Assembly: GCA_903917305.1 (NCBI GenBank)
Contig: CAIXAA010000277.1
Location: forward strand, 1-16,541
From: an uncultured Myxococcales bacterium
Lineage (GTDB): Bacteria > Myxococcota_A > UBA9042
Length of the DNA stretch: 16,541 nucleotides
Direction of reading: 5' to 3'
In this document: positions 1 through 8,645 of the stretch, piece by piece
Numbering within the stretch: the first letter of the stretch is position 1
Layout of the letters: the number at the start of each line of letters is the position of its first letter
Program-made: the position numbers and the translations under genes
The notes under the pieces: model-generated
Databases searched by the model: none
What the model was told of the DNA's origin: nothing
What the model saw: the letters and a program-made list of their open reading frames with translations, nothing else

Positions 1-472
1 GGCGCGCCTGGATCGGCGAGGGCACGGCCGGCGAGCTGCCCGCCGACGCGAACATCTGGATCACGTCCGAGGAATCGCGCTCCAGCTTGCCGACCGGGAC
101 GCGCGACAGCTCCGGAGCCGGCCGCACCGGCCGCACCAGCGAGGGATCCGGCACGCGCGAAGCGTGGGGCAGCTTGGGCGGCTCCTCGTAGCCCGCCGGC
201 ATCAAGGTCGGCCGGTTGCGCGCCGCCACCGGGATGCGCCGCTGCAGGTTCGCCTGCGCGACGGCCTGGCTGCCCGGCAGGCTCGGCACCGAGCCGCTCT
301 CTTCGATGGCGCGCAGGTTCACCTTGGCGCCCGTGCCCGTCACGCCGGGGATGTCTTCCTCCGATTCGCGCAGCGTCTGGCCGCCGTCGCGCCAGGGCTT
401 GTGCCCCACGTGCGTCGCCTCGTCGCCCTCGTGGGTTCCCGGCATCGGCGGCGGCAGATCGTCGGATTTCAT
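1..472 (-). CDS. Proline-rich hypothetical protein, N-terminal part (runs off left edge)
   Basis: An open minus-strand frame of 157 codons starts at ATG 472-470 and continues past the left edge, so only the N-terminus is visible. The start is supported by an AAGGAG Shine-Dalgarno about 8 nt upstream and by an ATGA overlap with the stop of the upstream gene, which implies translational coupling. The protein opens MKSDDLPPPMPG. It has no signal peptide or membrane segment and is hydrophilic and apparently disordered; 23 of its 157 residues are proline, many in PxP or xPP contexts. I do not recognise a domain. Myxococcal regulatory and envelope proteins often carry such Pro-rich linkers before a folded domain, so a C-terminal domain beyond the window is likely, but that is inference. 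Being coupled to an exported protein suggests a shared process. Confidence 0.75.
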   Translation of the reverse strand, partial: MKSDDLPPPMPGTHEGDEATHVGHKPWRDGGQTLRESEEDIPGVTGTGAKVNLRAIEESGSVPSLPGSQAVAQANLQRRIPVAARNRPTLMPAGYEEPPKLPHASRVPDPSLVRPVRPAPELSRVPVGKLERDSSDVIQMFASAGSSPAVPSPIQAR

Positions 473-1962
473 CGGAGGTTCTCCTTGCGCTCCGCCGGGC
501 CGCTGGCGCCGCTGCCCGGGCGATCATGCCCGCTGGCCTGGCACTGCGCGTCCACCGTCGCCAGCGCCTCCAGGATGGGCGTGCGCGCCGCCTCCGGCAG
601 GTTGCCACGCCCAACGGCAAAACGCAGCGCATCCACACGCTTGGCAGGGCGGCACAGGTCCGTCTGCCGCTCCAGATCCACCGCGTGGGCCTGCGCCATC
701 ACCGGGCCGAGCGCCGCATTGCCGGGCAGCACGCTCTTGCCGCGCGCAAAAAGCAGCAGCGGCGTCGAGGTGAACGCGCAGCCATCGGCGCTCGCCGGCT
801 TCAACCCCTTGCCCGCCAGCGCCAGCGCGTAGCCCAGCGCCATCGCCTCGCCACCCGTCAACTGCTCGACCTTGAGCGTCTTTTGCTTGTCCGGCGTCGC
901 GTCGACCAGACCGTGGCGGCGCAGCACGGCCAGCCACGCGACCTCCGCGTTGTCGTCGTGGCCGATGCGCTGCATCAGCAGCGACGCGTTGAGCGCCGCG
1001 ATCGCCAGATCGCCCGTCGCGTCGCGGGTCAGCGCATCTTCGAGCATCAGCTCGTCCAGGCGCGTCCGCGCCGCCAGCCGCGCCACCAGCGGATCGGCGA
1101 TGTACGCCTTGAACACCGGCGCCGTCACGACAAACGCGATGCCGAACGGATGGGTGCCCGCCGGCAGCCCCTCGATGTGCGCCGGCCTCTCGCCCGGGGC
1201 GGGCGGCTGCGGCAGGTTGTCCGCGACCGGCGGCGGCAGCTGGATGGGGCGGGCGAAAGCTTCCAGATCTGAAGGCTTGCAAGTGCGCGCCCACGGCTCC
1301 GCCAGGGCATCCAGGTGCTCGGCCGCGGCCAGGCGAATCGCGGCAGTCCCCGGCGTGCGCAGCGCCTCCTTGAGCGCGACGGCGCGCGCGCACAGCTTCT
1401 TGGGCTGCGTCTCGCCACCCGCCTGCGCCAGCGCCAGCGCGACCCGCGTCGCCTGCTGCTCCGGCGCGACGGCCACCGCCCGTTCCAGCAGCTGAATCGC
1501 CCCCGCGCCCTCCAGGTTCTTGCCGCGCCGCGTCAGCACCGTGCGATCGTCGCCCGCCGACAGCGCGCGAATCCAGCCGAGCAGCAGCGCCTGCCGCGCG
1601 TCCAGCTGCTGCACCGTCACGTCGTGCTTCTGCAGCGCGCCGCTGGGACCGATGACCAGCCGCGCCTGGATCGCTTGGGTCATGAAGCGATCGACGGCGT
1701 TGCGCACCACGCCCGCAGCGCCGACGGCATCGACGATGGCCAGCGCGCGGTCGGTCGGCGTCTGCTTGGACAGCGCCTTCTCGCGCGACACGATCGTCAA
1801 GTAGCCCGCCGCCTGCACTTCGGCGACCAGCGGATGGTCCAGGTAGGCGTCGTGCAGCTGGGCGCGCGCCGGCAGCAGACCGCCGGTGGGCGCGGGCTCC
1901 GGACGCGGCGACGCGGCGACAGAAGCGAGGGCAAGGGCGAGCAGACTCAGACGACGCAGCAT
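469..1962 (-). CDS. Exported alpha-helical protein of unknown function
   Basis: This gene encodes 497 aa from ATG 1962-1960. I chose this start over longer in-frame options because a GGAGGT Shine-Dalgarno sits 4 nt upstream and because it opens with a signal peptide: MLRRL followed by a hydrophobic Leu/Ala run, with likely cleavage near residues 16-18. The upstream extension looks non-coding and contains the probable promoter. The mature part is Ala/Leu/Arg-rich and predicted helical, possibly with repeat-like helical pairs, and carries five Cys residues, compatible with disulfides outside the cytoplasm. A Pro-rich linker (PPPVADNLPQPPAPGE) divides it into two helical halves. There is no lipobox Cys, transmembrane anchor or recognisable catalytic motif. 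It overlaps the downstream Pro-rich gene by ATGA. Function unknown; a periplasmic TPR-like or scaffold role is only a guess. Confidence 0.8.
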   Translation of the reverse strand: MLRRLSLLALALASVAASPRPEPAPTGGLLPARAQLHDAYLDHPLVAEVQAAGYLTIVSREKALSKQTPTDRALAIVDAVGAAGVVRNAVDRFMTQAIQARLVIGPSGALQKHDVTVQQLDARQALLLGWIRALSAGDDRTVLTRRGKNLEGAGAIQLLERAVAVAPEQQATRVALALAQAGGETQPKKLCARAVALKEALRTPGTAAIRLAAAEHLDALAEPWARTCKPSDLEAFARPIQLPPPVADNLPQPPAPGERPAHIEGLPAGTHPFGIAFVVTAPVFKAYIADPLVARLAARTRLDELMLEDALTRDATGDLAIAALNASLLMQRIGHDDNAEVAWLAVLRRHGLVDATPDKQKTLKVEQLTGGEAMALGYALALAGKGLKPASADGCAFTSTPLLLFARGKSVLPGNAALGPVMAQAHAVDLERQTDLCRPAKRVDALRFAVGRGNLPEAARTPILEALATVDAQCQASGHDRPGSGASGPAERKENLR

Positions 1963-1983
1963 CGGGACCTCCAGGGTAGGTCG

Positions 1984-2012
1984 AAGGTAATCGCGCCGCC
2001 CTGGACTTTCAA
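1984..2012 (-). promoter_or_regulatory. Candidate sigma-70-type promoter for the exported protein
   Basis: On the minus strand, TTGAAA (2012-2007) is followed after 17 nt by TACCTT (1989-1984). The -35 matches the consensus at 5 of 6 positions and the -10 at 3 of 6. Transcription would start roughly 15 nt before the start codon of the exported protein, leaving room for the GGAGGT ribosome-binding site. Called by eye only. Confidence 0.45.
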
Positions 2013-2044
2013 TCGGAGCGCCGCCGCGAGGCGAAACAACACGC

Positions 2045-2058
2045 GTGCGCGTGCGCAC
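2045..2058. repeat. Short inverted repeat in divergent intergenic region
   Basis: GTGCGC-GT-GCGCAC is a 6-bp inverted repeat with a 2-bp centre in the roughly 210-bp gap between the divergent exported-protein and ArsA-like genes. It lies upstream of the candidate minus-strand promoter, where an operator for either gene could sit. In such GC-rich DNA, short GC palindromes arise by chance, so this is weak. I saw nothing else in the gap apart from the promoter candidate. Confidence 0.25.
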
Positions 2059-2171
2059 CTGCCGCCGCGCAACGGCCCTGGGGACGGTCACATGGCGCGA
2101 TGTGGCTGGACAATGCTTGTGCATCTGGTCGAACATCCCGGCGGCGTCCTGGCGGCAAATCGCGGAGCAAG

Positions 2172-3149
2172 TTGAGAAGCCAGCTTTTTCAAAGAAGATT
2201 TGTCATCGTCTCCGGCAAGGGCGGCGTCGGTCGATCGACCGTGTGCACCGCCTTGGGCCTGGCCGCCGCGCGCTATGGCCTGCGCACCTGCATCGTCCAA
2301 CTCAACACCCGCGACGATGTCGGGCCGCTGTTCGACACGGTCGCCAGTGGCCACGCGCCCGTGCAGCTCGATCCGCATCTGCCGCTGTTTGCTGCGAATT
2401 TGCGCCCGGCTGACGCGCTGCGCGAGTACGGCACGATGAAGCTGCGCTTTCGCGCGCTGCACCACCTGGTGTTCGAGAACGACGTCATGCGCAAGCTTTT
2501 GCGCATGGTTCCGGGCATGAACGAGATGCTGATGCTCGGCAAGGCCTGGCACATGGAGGCGCAGGAGTTCGCCGCCGATGGCACGCCGGCCTGGGATCTT
2601 TTGATCATCGACGCGCCGGCGACCGGCCACGGTGTCTCGCTGCTGCGCCTGCCGCAGGTCATCTGCGAGGCGGTGCCGGTCGGGCCGATGGCGGAGGACG
2701 CGCGGCAGATGAAGGCGCTGCTGGAAGATCCGATGCGGACTTCCTTTCACGTCGTGACCTTGCCGCAGGAGCTGCCCGCCAGCGAGGCGATCGAGCTCAG
2801 CGAACTGGCGCGCACGGTGATCGGCGTGCCGACCGGCTATTTGTTCATCAACTGCGTGCTGCCGCGGCTGCTTGGCGACGCACAGCGCCGCGTGGTGGAG
2901 CAGGCGCGCCCGCAGGACTTGACGCCGATGCTGCGCGACGCCCTGCAGTCGACGCTGGCCTACGAGCACTGGCGCGCCGCCCAGCAGGCGCAAATCCAGC
3001 GATTGCACCGCTTTGGGCGCCTGCCGGTGGTGGAGCTGCCGCACCTGTTCGAACCGCTCGACCGCGCCCGCATCGAGAAGCTCTCGGCGATGGCGGTGGC
3101 GGGCATGGAAGCGGCCGATGCGCGGACGCAATCCGAGGTGCGGGCATGA
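2172..3149 (+). CDS. ArsA/Get3-like P-loop ATPase (BagA/Rv3679-like) with altered nucleotide-site residues
   Basis: This predicts a 325-aa cytoplasmic P-loop protein of the ArsA/Get3 group (SIMIBI class). I chose TTG 2172 because a GGAG lies 4 nt upstream and it puts the first strand (RRFVIVSGKGG) at the N-terminus, as usual; an in-frame ATG at 2100 exists but lacks a Shine-Dalgarno. The deviant Walker A is residues 15-23 (GKGGVGRST): the signature Lys16 is kept, but the P-loop Lys position is Arg21. The switch II-like motif is IDAPATGH at 146-153. Where ArsA/Get3 has its switch-I Asp, alignment by eye gives Asn45 (QLNTRDD). The body (PGMNEMLMLGK, the VTLPQELP segment, FINCVLP) recalls the mycobacterial ArsA paralogues Rv3679/Rv3680. 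Family members are ATP-driven client carriers, or one half of a heterodimer; the client here is unknown. The stop overlaps the next start (ATGA), so it is coupled to the M16 peptidases. Confidence 0.8.
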   Translation: MRSQLFQRRFVIVSGKGGVGRSTVCTALGLAAARYGLRTCIVQLNTRDDVGPLFDTVASGHAPVQLDPHLPLFAANLRPADALREYGTMKLRFRALHHLVFENDVMRKLLRMVPGMNEMLMLGKAWHMEAQEFAADGTPAWDLLIIDAPATGHGVSLLRLPQVICEAVPVGPMAEDARQMKALLEDPMRTSFHVVTLPQELPASEAIELSELARTVIGVPTGYLFINCVLPRLLGDAQRRVVEQARPQDLTPMLRDALQSTLAYEHWRAAQQAQIQRLHRFGRLPVVELPHLFEPLDRARIEKLSAMAVAGMEAADARTQSEVRA

Positions 3150-4687
3150 GGGCGCAGCTGCGCGCCGTGCTGGCGCTGCCGCTGCTGCTGGTCCCGGCGC
3201 TCGCGCTGGCTCAACCCGCCCCGCCGAAAAGGCCTGAGAATCCGATGCCTACTGCCGTCGACGTGCACCACCGCCCCCAGGCCCCGGTCTCGCTGGAGGC
3301 GGCCCAGAGCGAGGCCAAGGCCATCGAGGCGCAGCTGCGCGAGCCGTTCCCCGGCGAGGGCGGCAAGCCCGCGCTGCGGCTGGTCGAAGTGACGCCGTTT
3401 GGCGCTGGCGTCGTGCAGCACTGGCAATTGGCCAATGGTCTGAGCGTGTTGCTGGCGCCTGACGCGAGCGCGCCCGTCGTGGCGCTGCACACCTGGGTGC
3501 GCGTCGGCTCCGCGCACGAGGTGGCGGGAAAGACGGGGCTGGCGCACCTGTTCGAGCACCTGATGTTCAAGTCGACGCGCACCCGGCCGGCGGGCACCTT
3601 CGACCGCGTGCTGGAGCAACTCGGCGCCAGCGCCAACGCCATGACTTCCTTCGACTGGACCGCCTTCCACGAGACCGTGCCGCCGCAGCACCTGGCCACC
3701 GTGTTGGAGCTGGAGGCGGATCGGCTCACGCAGCTCGACCTGACGGCGGCGGCGCTGCGCAGCGAGCTGGAGGTGGTGCGCAACGAGCGGCGCGAAGTCG
3801 TGGACAATGATGCCGATGGCGTCGTCGACGAGGCGCTGCACAAGGCGATCTACGGCGAGCATCCGTACGGGCACCCGACGATTGGAACTGCGGAGGATCT
3901 GGAGAAACTCTCGCTTGCCGACGCCAAGGACTTCCACCGGCAGTTCTACACGCCCGGCCGCGTGACGCTGGTGCTGGCGGGTGGCTTCGATCCGGCCCTC
4001 GTGCTGCGCGACATCGCGCGGTTGTACCTGCACATTCCGGCGGGCAAGGATGCCGCCGAAGGCAAGCCGGCCGCGCCGCCCGCGAAAGGCAGCCTGATCA
4101 CGACGGAAATCGATGCCGGCGCCGAGAGGCTGGCCATCGCGTGGCGCATCGTGCCCGGCGATCACGCCGATCACCCGGCGCTCTCGGTGCTGGCGGAGGT
4201 GCTGTTCAACGCAGACTCCGCGAGACTGCAGCGCAAATTGGTGCACGACTTGCAGCTGGCTTCGGCTGCTTCGGGTTCGGTGACGCAAACGAAGCTTGTG
4301 GGCTTGTTCGACGTCCACGTCGTGCTGGCGCCCGGCAAGCACGCGCGCGACGCGCTGGCGGCGGTCGATGCCGGCATCACCGCGCTGTGCAGCGACAAGC
4401 CGGTGAGTGAAGCGGAGCTGGCGGCGGCGAAGAATCGATTGCGCATGGAGCACTTCCGCGAGCTGACCGGTGTCGACGGCCGCGCGGAGACGCTGGGCGT
4501 GCAGTGGACGGCGTTCGGCGACCTGGCCGGGCACGCGCGCTGGTGGCAGGCGGTCGCGAACGTCAGCACGAGCGATCTGCACCGTGTGGCGCGCAGTTGG
4601 TTGCAGAAGGGCACGCGCGCCATTGTCATCGGCACCCCGCCGGAGCCGCGCGTCTCGCTGGCCAGCGGCAAGGGGAAGCGCCGTTGA
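3146..4687 (+). CDS. Exported M16-family zinc metallopeptidase, catalytic subunit
   Basis: The 513-aa product is a pitrilysin-type (M16) zinc endopeptidase. A signal peptide is clear: MRAQLR, a hydrophobic stretch, and probable cleavage after Ala22 (ALA-QP), so it acts in the periplasm or envelope. The inverted zinc motif HxxEH is His134-Leu-Phe-Glu137-His138, and the third ligand Glu214 (in NERRE) lies exactly 76 residues after His138, the classical spacing. The second half (about residues 300-510) is the non-catalytic M16 C-terminal domain. The length fits the small bacterial two-subunit type rather than the 900-residue single-chain pitrilysins. It starts inside the ATPase stop (ATGA) and its own stop overlaps the start of an inactive paralogue, so the two most likely assemble as a heterodimer. 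The substrate is unknown; peptide clearance or protein maturation in the envelope is the family expectation. Confidence 0.93.
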   Translation: MRAQLRAVLALPLLLVPALALAQPAPPKRPENPMPTAVDVHHRPQAPVSLEAAQSEAKAIEAQLREPFPGEGGKPALRLVEVTPFGAGVVQHWQLANGLSVLLAPDASAPVVALHTWVRVGSAHEVAGKTGLAHLFEHLMFKSTRTRPAGTFDRVLEQLGASANAMTSFDWTAFHETVPPQHLATVLELEADRLTQLDLTAAALRSELEVVRNERREVVDNDADGVVDEALHKAIYGEHPYGHPTIGTAEDLEKLSLADAKDFHRQFYTPGRVTLVLAGGFDPALVLRDIARLYLHIPAGKDAAEGKPAAPPAKGSLITTEIDAGAERLAIAWRIVPGDHADHPALSVLAEVLFNADSARLQRKLVHDLQLASAASGSVTQTKLVGLFDVHVVLAPGKHARDALAAVDAGITALCSDKPVSEAELAAAKNRLRMEHFRELTGVDGRAETLGVQWTAFGDLAGHARWWQAVANVSTSDLHRVARSWLQKGTRAIVIGTPPEPRVSLASGKGKRR

Positions 4688-6219
4688 TCGCACGCGTTTC
4701 GCACCGCCATGTGGCGTCCGCGCTGTGCGTCGCGGCGCTGCTCGTCGCGTCGGCGGTGCTGGCGGCGCCCAAGCCCAAGGGAGGTCATGCCGTGCCGAAC
4801 GTCCTTACCGTGCAGCGTCCCTGGCCGCCGGTTGTTACGGTGCGCATCGTCGTCGGCAGCGGGTCGCTGGCGGATCCCGCCGGGCAGGAGGGCATGGCGC
4901 AGCTGTGCTGGAGTGCCGCGCTGCGCGGTGCCGGCGACAAGGATCGCGCGCAGTTTGCGCAGGCGCTGGAGGCCCTTGGCGCGCACGTCGACACGACGGT
5001 CGACAAGATGGGCGCCACCGTCATCGGCGAAGTGCTGGCGGATCAGCTCGATGCCTTCTTGCCGCTGCTGGCCGACGTGGTCTTGAGGCCGCGCTTCGAG
5101 ACCGCGGAGATCGACAAGGCGCGTACGCAACAACTTGGTGATCTCGTGCACTTGCGCGACGAGGACGAGTCCCTCGCCCACGACGCCATCGGCCGCTACC
5201 TCTACCGCGGGCAGCTGCTCGGGCGGCCGACGGGGGGTACGGAGCAGAGCCTCGCCCGCATCCAGCCCGCCGACGTGCGCGCGTGGCACAAGCATCAGAT
5301 CGCGCAGGGAAATGTCCACATGGGTTTCGCGGGCGACATCGACCCGCAGCGCGCGCAGCTCCTGACGCAGAAGTACTTCGCGGATCTGCCAGCGGGCCAC
5401 ACCGCGGCCCGGCCGGCGCCGGCGCATCCCGTGCTGGCGGGCCGCCGCCTGCTCTTGCTCGACAAGTCGCGGCGCAGTCAGGCGCAGATCGTCCTGGCGC
5501 AGTCCGCGCCGCCGGTGGGCCACCGCGACCACATCGCGCTGCTGGTGGCCAACACGGTGCTGGGTGGCACGTTCAGTTCGCGTTTGACGCATGAGATTCG
5601 TGAGTTGCGCGGCTGGTCCTACCACGCCTGGTCGTCGCTCGCCGCCGGGCCGGGGCTCTCGACGCTGGCGCTGGGCTTCGCGCCCGCCAATGCCGACGCC
5701 GCAGCCAGCCTGGATCTGGCGGTGCGCATCGTCGAGGAGCTGCAGCACGAAGGCATCACGCCCGCGGAGCTGCGTTTCGCCAAGGATTACTTGAAGGGCG
5801 CGCACCGCTTCTCGCTCGAGACGGCGGATCGCGAGCTGGACCAGCGGCTGCGCGCGGCGCACCTCGGCCTGCCGGCGGACGAGATCGACACCTTCGCGGC
5901 GCGGGTCGAGGCGGTGGACCTGAAGACCGCCAACCGCGTGCTGCACGACCACCTGCACGCCCAGCACATGGTTGGTGTCGTGGTCGGATCGGGCAAGGCG
6001 CTGACGGAGAAGCTCAGCAATGTCGCGGCGCAATTCACGGTCGAGGTGATGCCGGCGGCCGCGGCGCCGGAGACGAGCAAGGGGCAGGGCCGTGTCGGCG
6101 GCACGCTGCGGCCCGAGCCGCCGGAGCAGCCGCCGCCGAAGGTGGACGAGGACGGCGAGCTGCAAGGCCCGCCGGAGGAAGGCGATCCGACCGACGACGA
6201 CGCGTCCGAAAGTCCGTGA
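4684..6219 (+). CDS. Exported M16-like protein lacking the zinc site (non-catalytic partner)
   Basis: This encodes 511 aa from TTG 4684, which overlaps the stop of the catalytic subunit (TTGA) and is preceded by a GGGGAAG Shine-Dalgarno. A later GTG at 4711 would also leave a signal peptide. The N-terminus has a hydrophobic export signal ending near ASAVLAAPK. The M16 fold is recognisable, but where the partner has HLFEH this protein has QLCWS (Gln73 to Ser77), so both zinc His and the catalytic Glu are gone. The C-terminal domain keeps the Arg/Tyr-bearing segment (FSSRLTHEIRELRGWSY, about 297-313) common in M16 subunits and used for substrate binding. The last 50 or so residues are an acidic Pro/Glu/Asp tail with no domain. 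By analogy with mitochondrial processing peptidase and bacterial M16A/B pairs, it should complete the cavity of the catalytic subunit. Confidence 0.88.
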   Translation: MIARVSHRHVASALCVAALLVASAVLAAPKPKGGHAVPNVLTVQRPWPPVVTVRIVVGSGSLADPAGQEGMAQLCWSAALRGAGDKDRAQFAQALEALGAHVDTTVDKMGATVIGEVLADQLDAFLPLLADVVLRPRFETAEIDKARTQQLGDLVHLRDEDESLAHDAIGRYLYRGQLLGRPTGGTEQSLARIQPADVRAWHKHQIAQGNVHMGFAGDIDPQRAQLLTQKYFADLPAGHTAARPAPAHPVLAGRRLLLLDKSRRSQAQIVLAQSAPPVGHRDHIALLVANTVLGGTFSSRLTHEIRELRGWSYHAWSSLAAGPGLSTLALGFAPANADAAASLDLAVRIVEELQHEGITPAELRFAKDYLKGAHRFSLETADRELDQRLRAAHLGLPADEIDTFAARVEAVDLKTANRVLHDHLHAQHMVGVVVGSGKALTEKLSNVAAQFTVEVMPAAAAPETSKGQGRVGGTLRPEPPEQPPPKVDEDGELQGPPEEGDPTDDDASESP

Positions 6220-6272
6220 ATTCCCTTCACGCGCTTGTTGGCGCAGCGTTCTGAAACGGAATGGGAGGCCCC

Positions 6273-6821
6273 ATGATCCTGGATCTCGAAGCCGTCGACG
6301 CCTTTGCCGCCGCCGCCCACCGCGGCCAGACGCGCAACACCGGCGATGCCTCCGCGCCAACCGTGCCGTACATCGTCCATCCGCGCGCCGTGCGCGACAT
6401 CCTGGCGCAGGAACATCCTAGCGAAAACGTGCGCTTGCCGTGGATCCTCGCCGTGGCCCTGCTGCACGACGTGCTCGAGGACTGCTACGTGGAGCCCGCC
6501 GAGATCACGACGCGCTTCGGTGGCGATGTCTCGGCGGCCGTGCAGACGTTGTCCAAGCAACTGCGCAGCATGCCGAGCGCCCACAAGACCGATGACGCCT
6601 ACTGGGCCGGCCTGGCGCGTGCGCCGCTGTCGGTTCGGCAGGTCAAGGGCGCGGATCGCAACGACAACTTGCGCTCCTGCCACGCCGGGCCGCGCCCGGA
6701 CATTGCCCGCAAGTACCTGGTCGAGACGCCGCGCGTCGTCCTGCCGATGCTGGTCGACGACCCGTTCCTGTACGCCGCGGTGGCCGAGTTGCTGGCCCGC
6801 GTCCGGCTCGCCTACGTGTGA
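6273..6821 (+). CDS. Single-domain HD hydrolase of the SpoT/MESH1 type (likely alarmone hydrolase)
   Basis: The 182-aa protein is essentially only the HD hydrolase domain of RelA/SpoT proteins, the size of small alarmone hydrolases such as MESH1. The Mn-binding set is present: His36 in YIVHP, His65-Asp66 in LLHDVLED, and Asp128 in KGADRNDNL. The adjacent Glu69-Asp70 pair, used for pyrophosphate hydrolysis in SpoT, is also kept, as is the N-terminal HRGQTRN segment. No synthetase, TGS or ACT domain is present. The expected reaction is removal of the 3'-pyrophosphate from (p)ppGpp; some MESH1 relatives also hydrolyse NADPH, so substrate is inferred. I used ATG 6273, which has GGGAGG 4 nt upstream; ATG 6261 has no good Shine-Dalgarno. 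It lies 53 nt after the M16 pair on the same strand and may be read through from that operon. Confidence 0.85.
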   Translation: MILDLEAVDAFAAAAHRGQTRNTGDASAPTVPYIVHPRAVRDILAQEHPSENVRLPWILAVALLHDVLEDCYVEPAEITTRFGGDVSAAVQTLSKQLRSMPSAHKTDDAYWAGLARAPLSVRQVKGADRNDNLRSCHAGPRPDIARKYLVETPRVVLPMLVDDPFLYAAVAELLARVRLAYV

Positions 6822-6847
6822 CTGCGAAGCAGCGGCGCTCGCGCCGG

Positions 6848-6876
6848 TTGACTTTGCGATCCGCCCCGCCTACGTT
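6848..6876 (+). promoter_or_regulatory. Candidate promoter for pyrG-rsmI
   Basis: TTGACT (6848-6853), then 17 nt, then TACGTT (6871-6876): a good -35 (5 of 6) with a weak -10 (3 of 6), located in the 174-bp gap before pyrG. It predicts a leader of about 110 nt. The leader holds two copies of the 9-mer GCCCGGGCT (6881-6889 and 6952-6960) and no obvious attenuator. Confidence 0.4.
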
Positions 6877-6995
6877 CAACGCCCGGGCTCGTTCTGGCGT
6901 TTACGGACTCACCCGGCCAGCTCCAACCACAACCTTGCCTGCCGTCGCACTGCCCGGGCTGTCGTGACGCGGTAGGCATGTCCGAGGAGCTTGCG

Positions 6996-8641
<1,646 letters not shown>

Positions 8642-8645
<4 letters not shown>

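Noticed and set aside
2100..2171. ATG 2100 as the start of the ArsA-like gene
   Set aside because: No Shine-Dalgarno, and the extra 24 residues are Arg/Ser-rich and lie before the expected first strand; TTG 2172 has GGAG upstream. Not fully excluded.
164..2175. Several long plus-strand frames opposite the two minus-strand genes at the left end
   Set aside because: Arg/Ala-rich low-complexity translations with no domains; the minus-strand frames have good ribosome-binding sites, a signal peptide and an ATGA junction.
4171..6360. Very long minus-strand frame opposite the M16 genes
   Set aside because: Arg-rich translation lacking any motif, fully overlapped by two recognisable M16 genes.
6833..6846. 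Small GC hairpin (CGGCG-CTCG-CGCCG) after the HD hydrolase gene as a terminator
   Set aside because: Only 5 bp with no T-run; short GC stems are frequent by chance here.
6304..6975. Frame overlapping the HD hydrolase and extending toward pyrG
   Set aside because: Arg/Ser/Pro/Cys-rich out-of-frame translation of the HD gene; no ribosome-binding site or motif.
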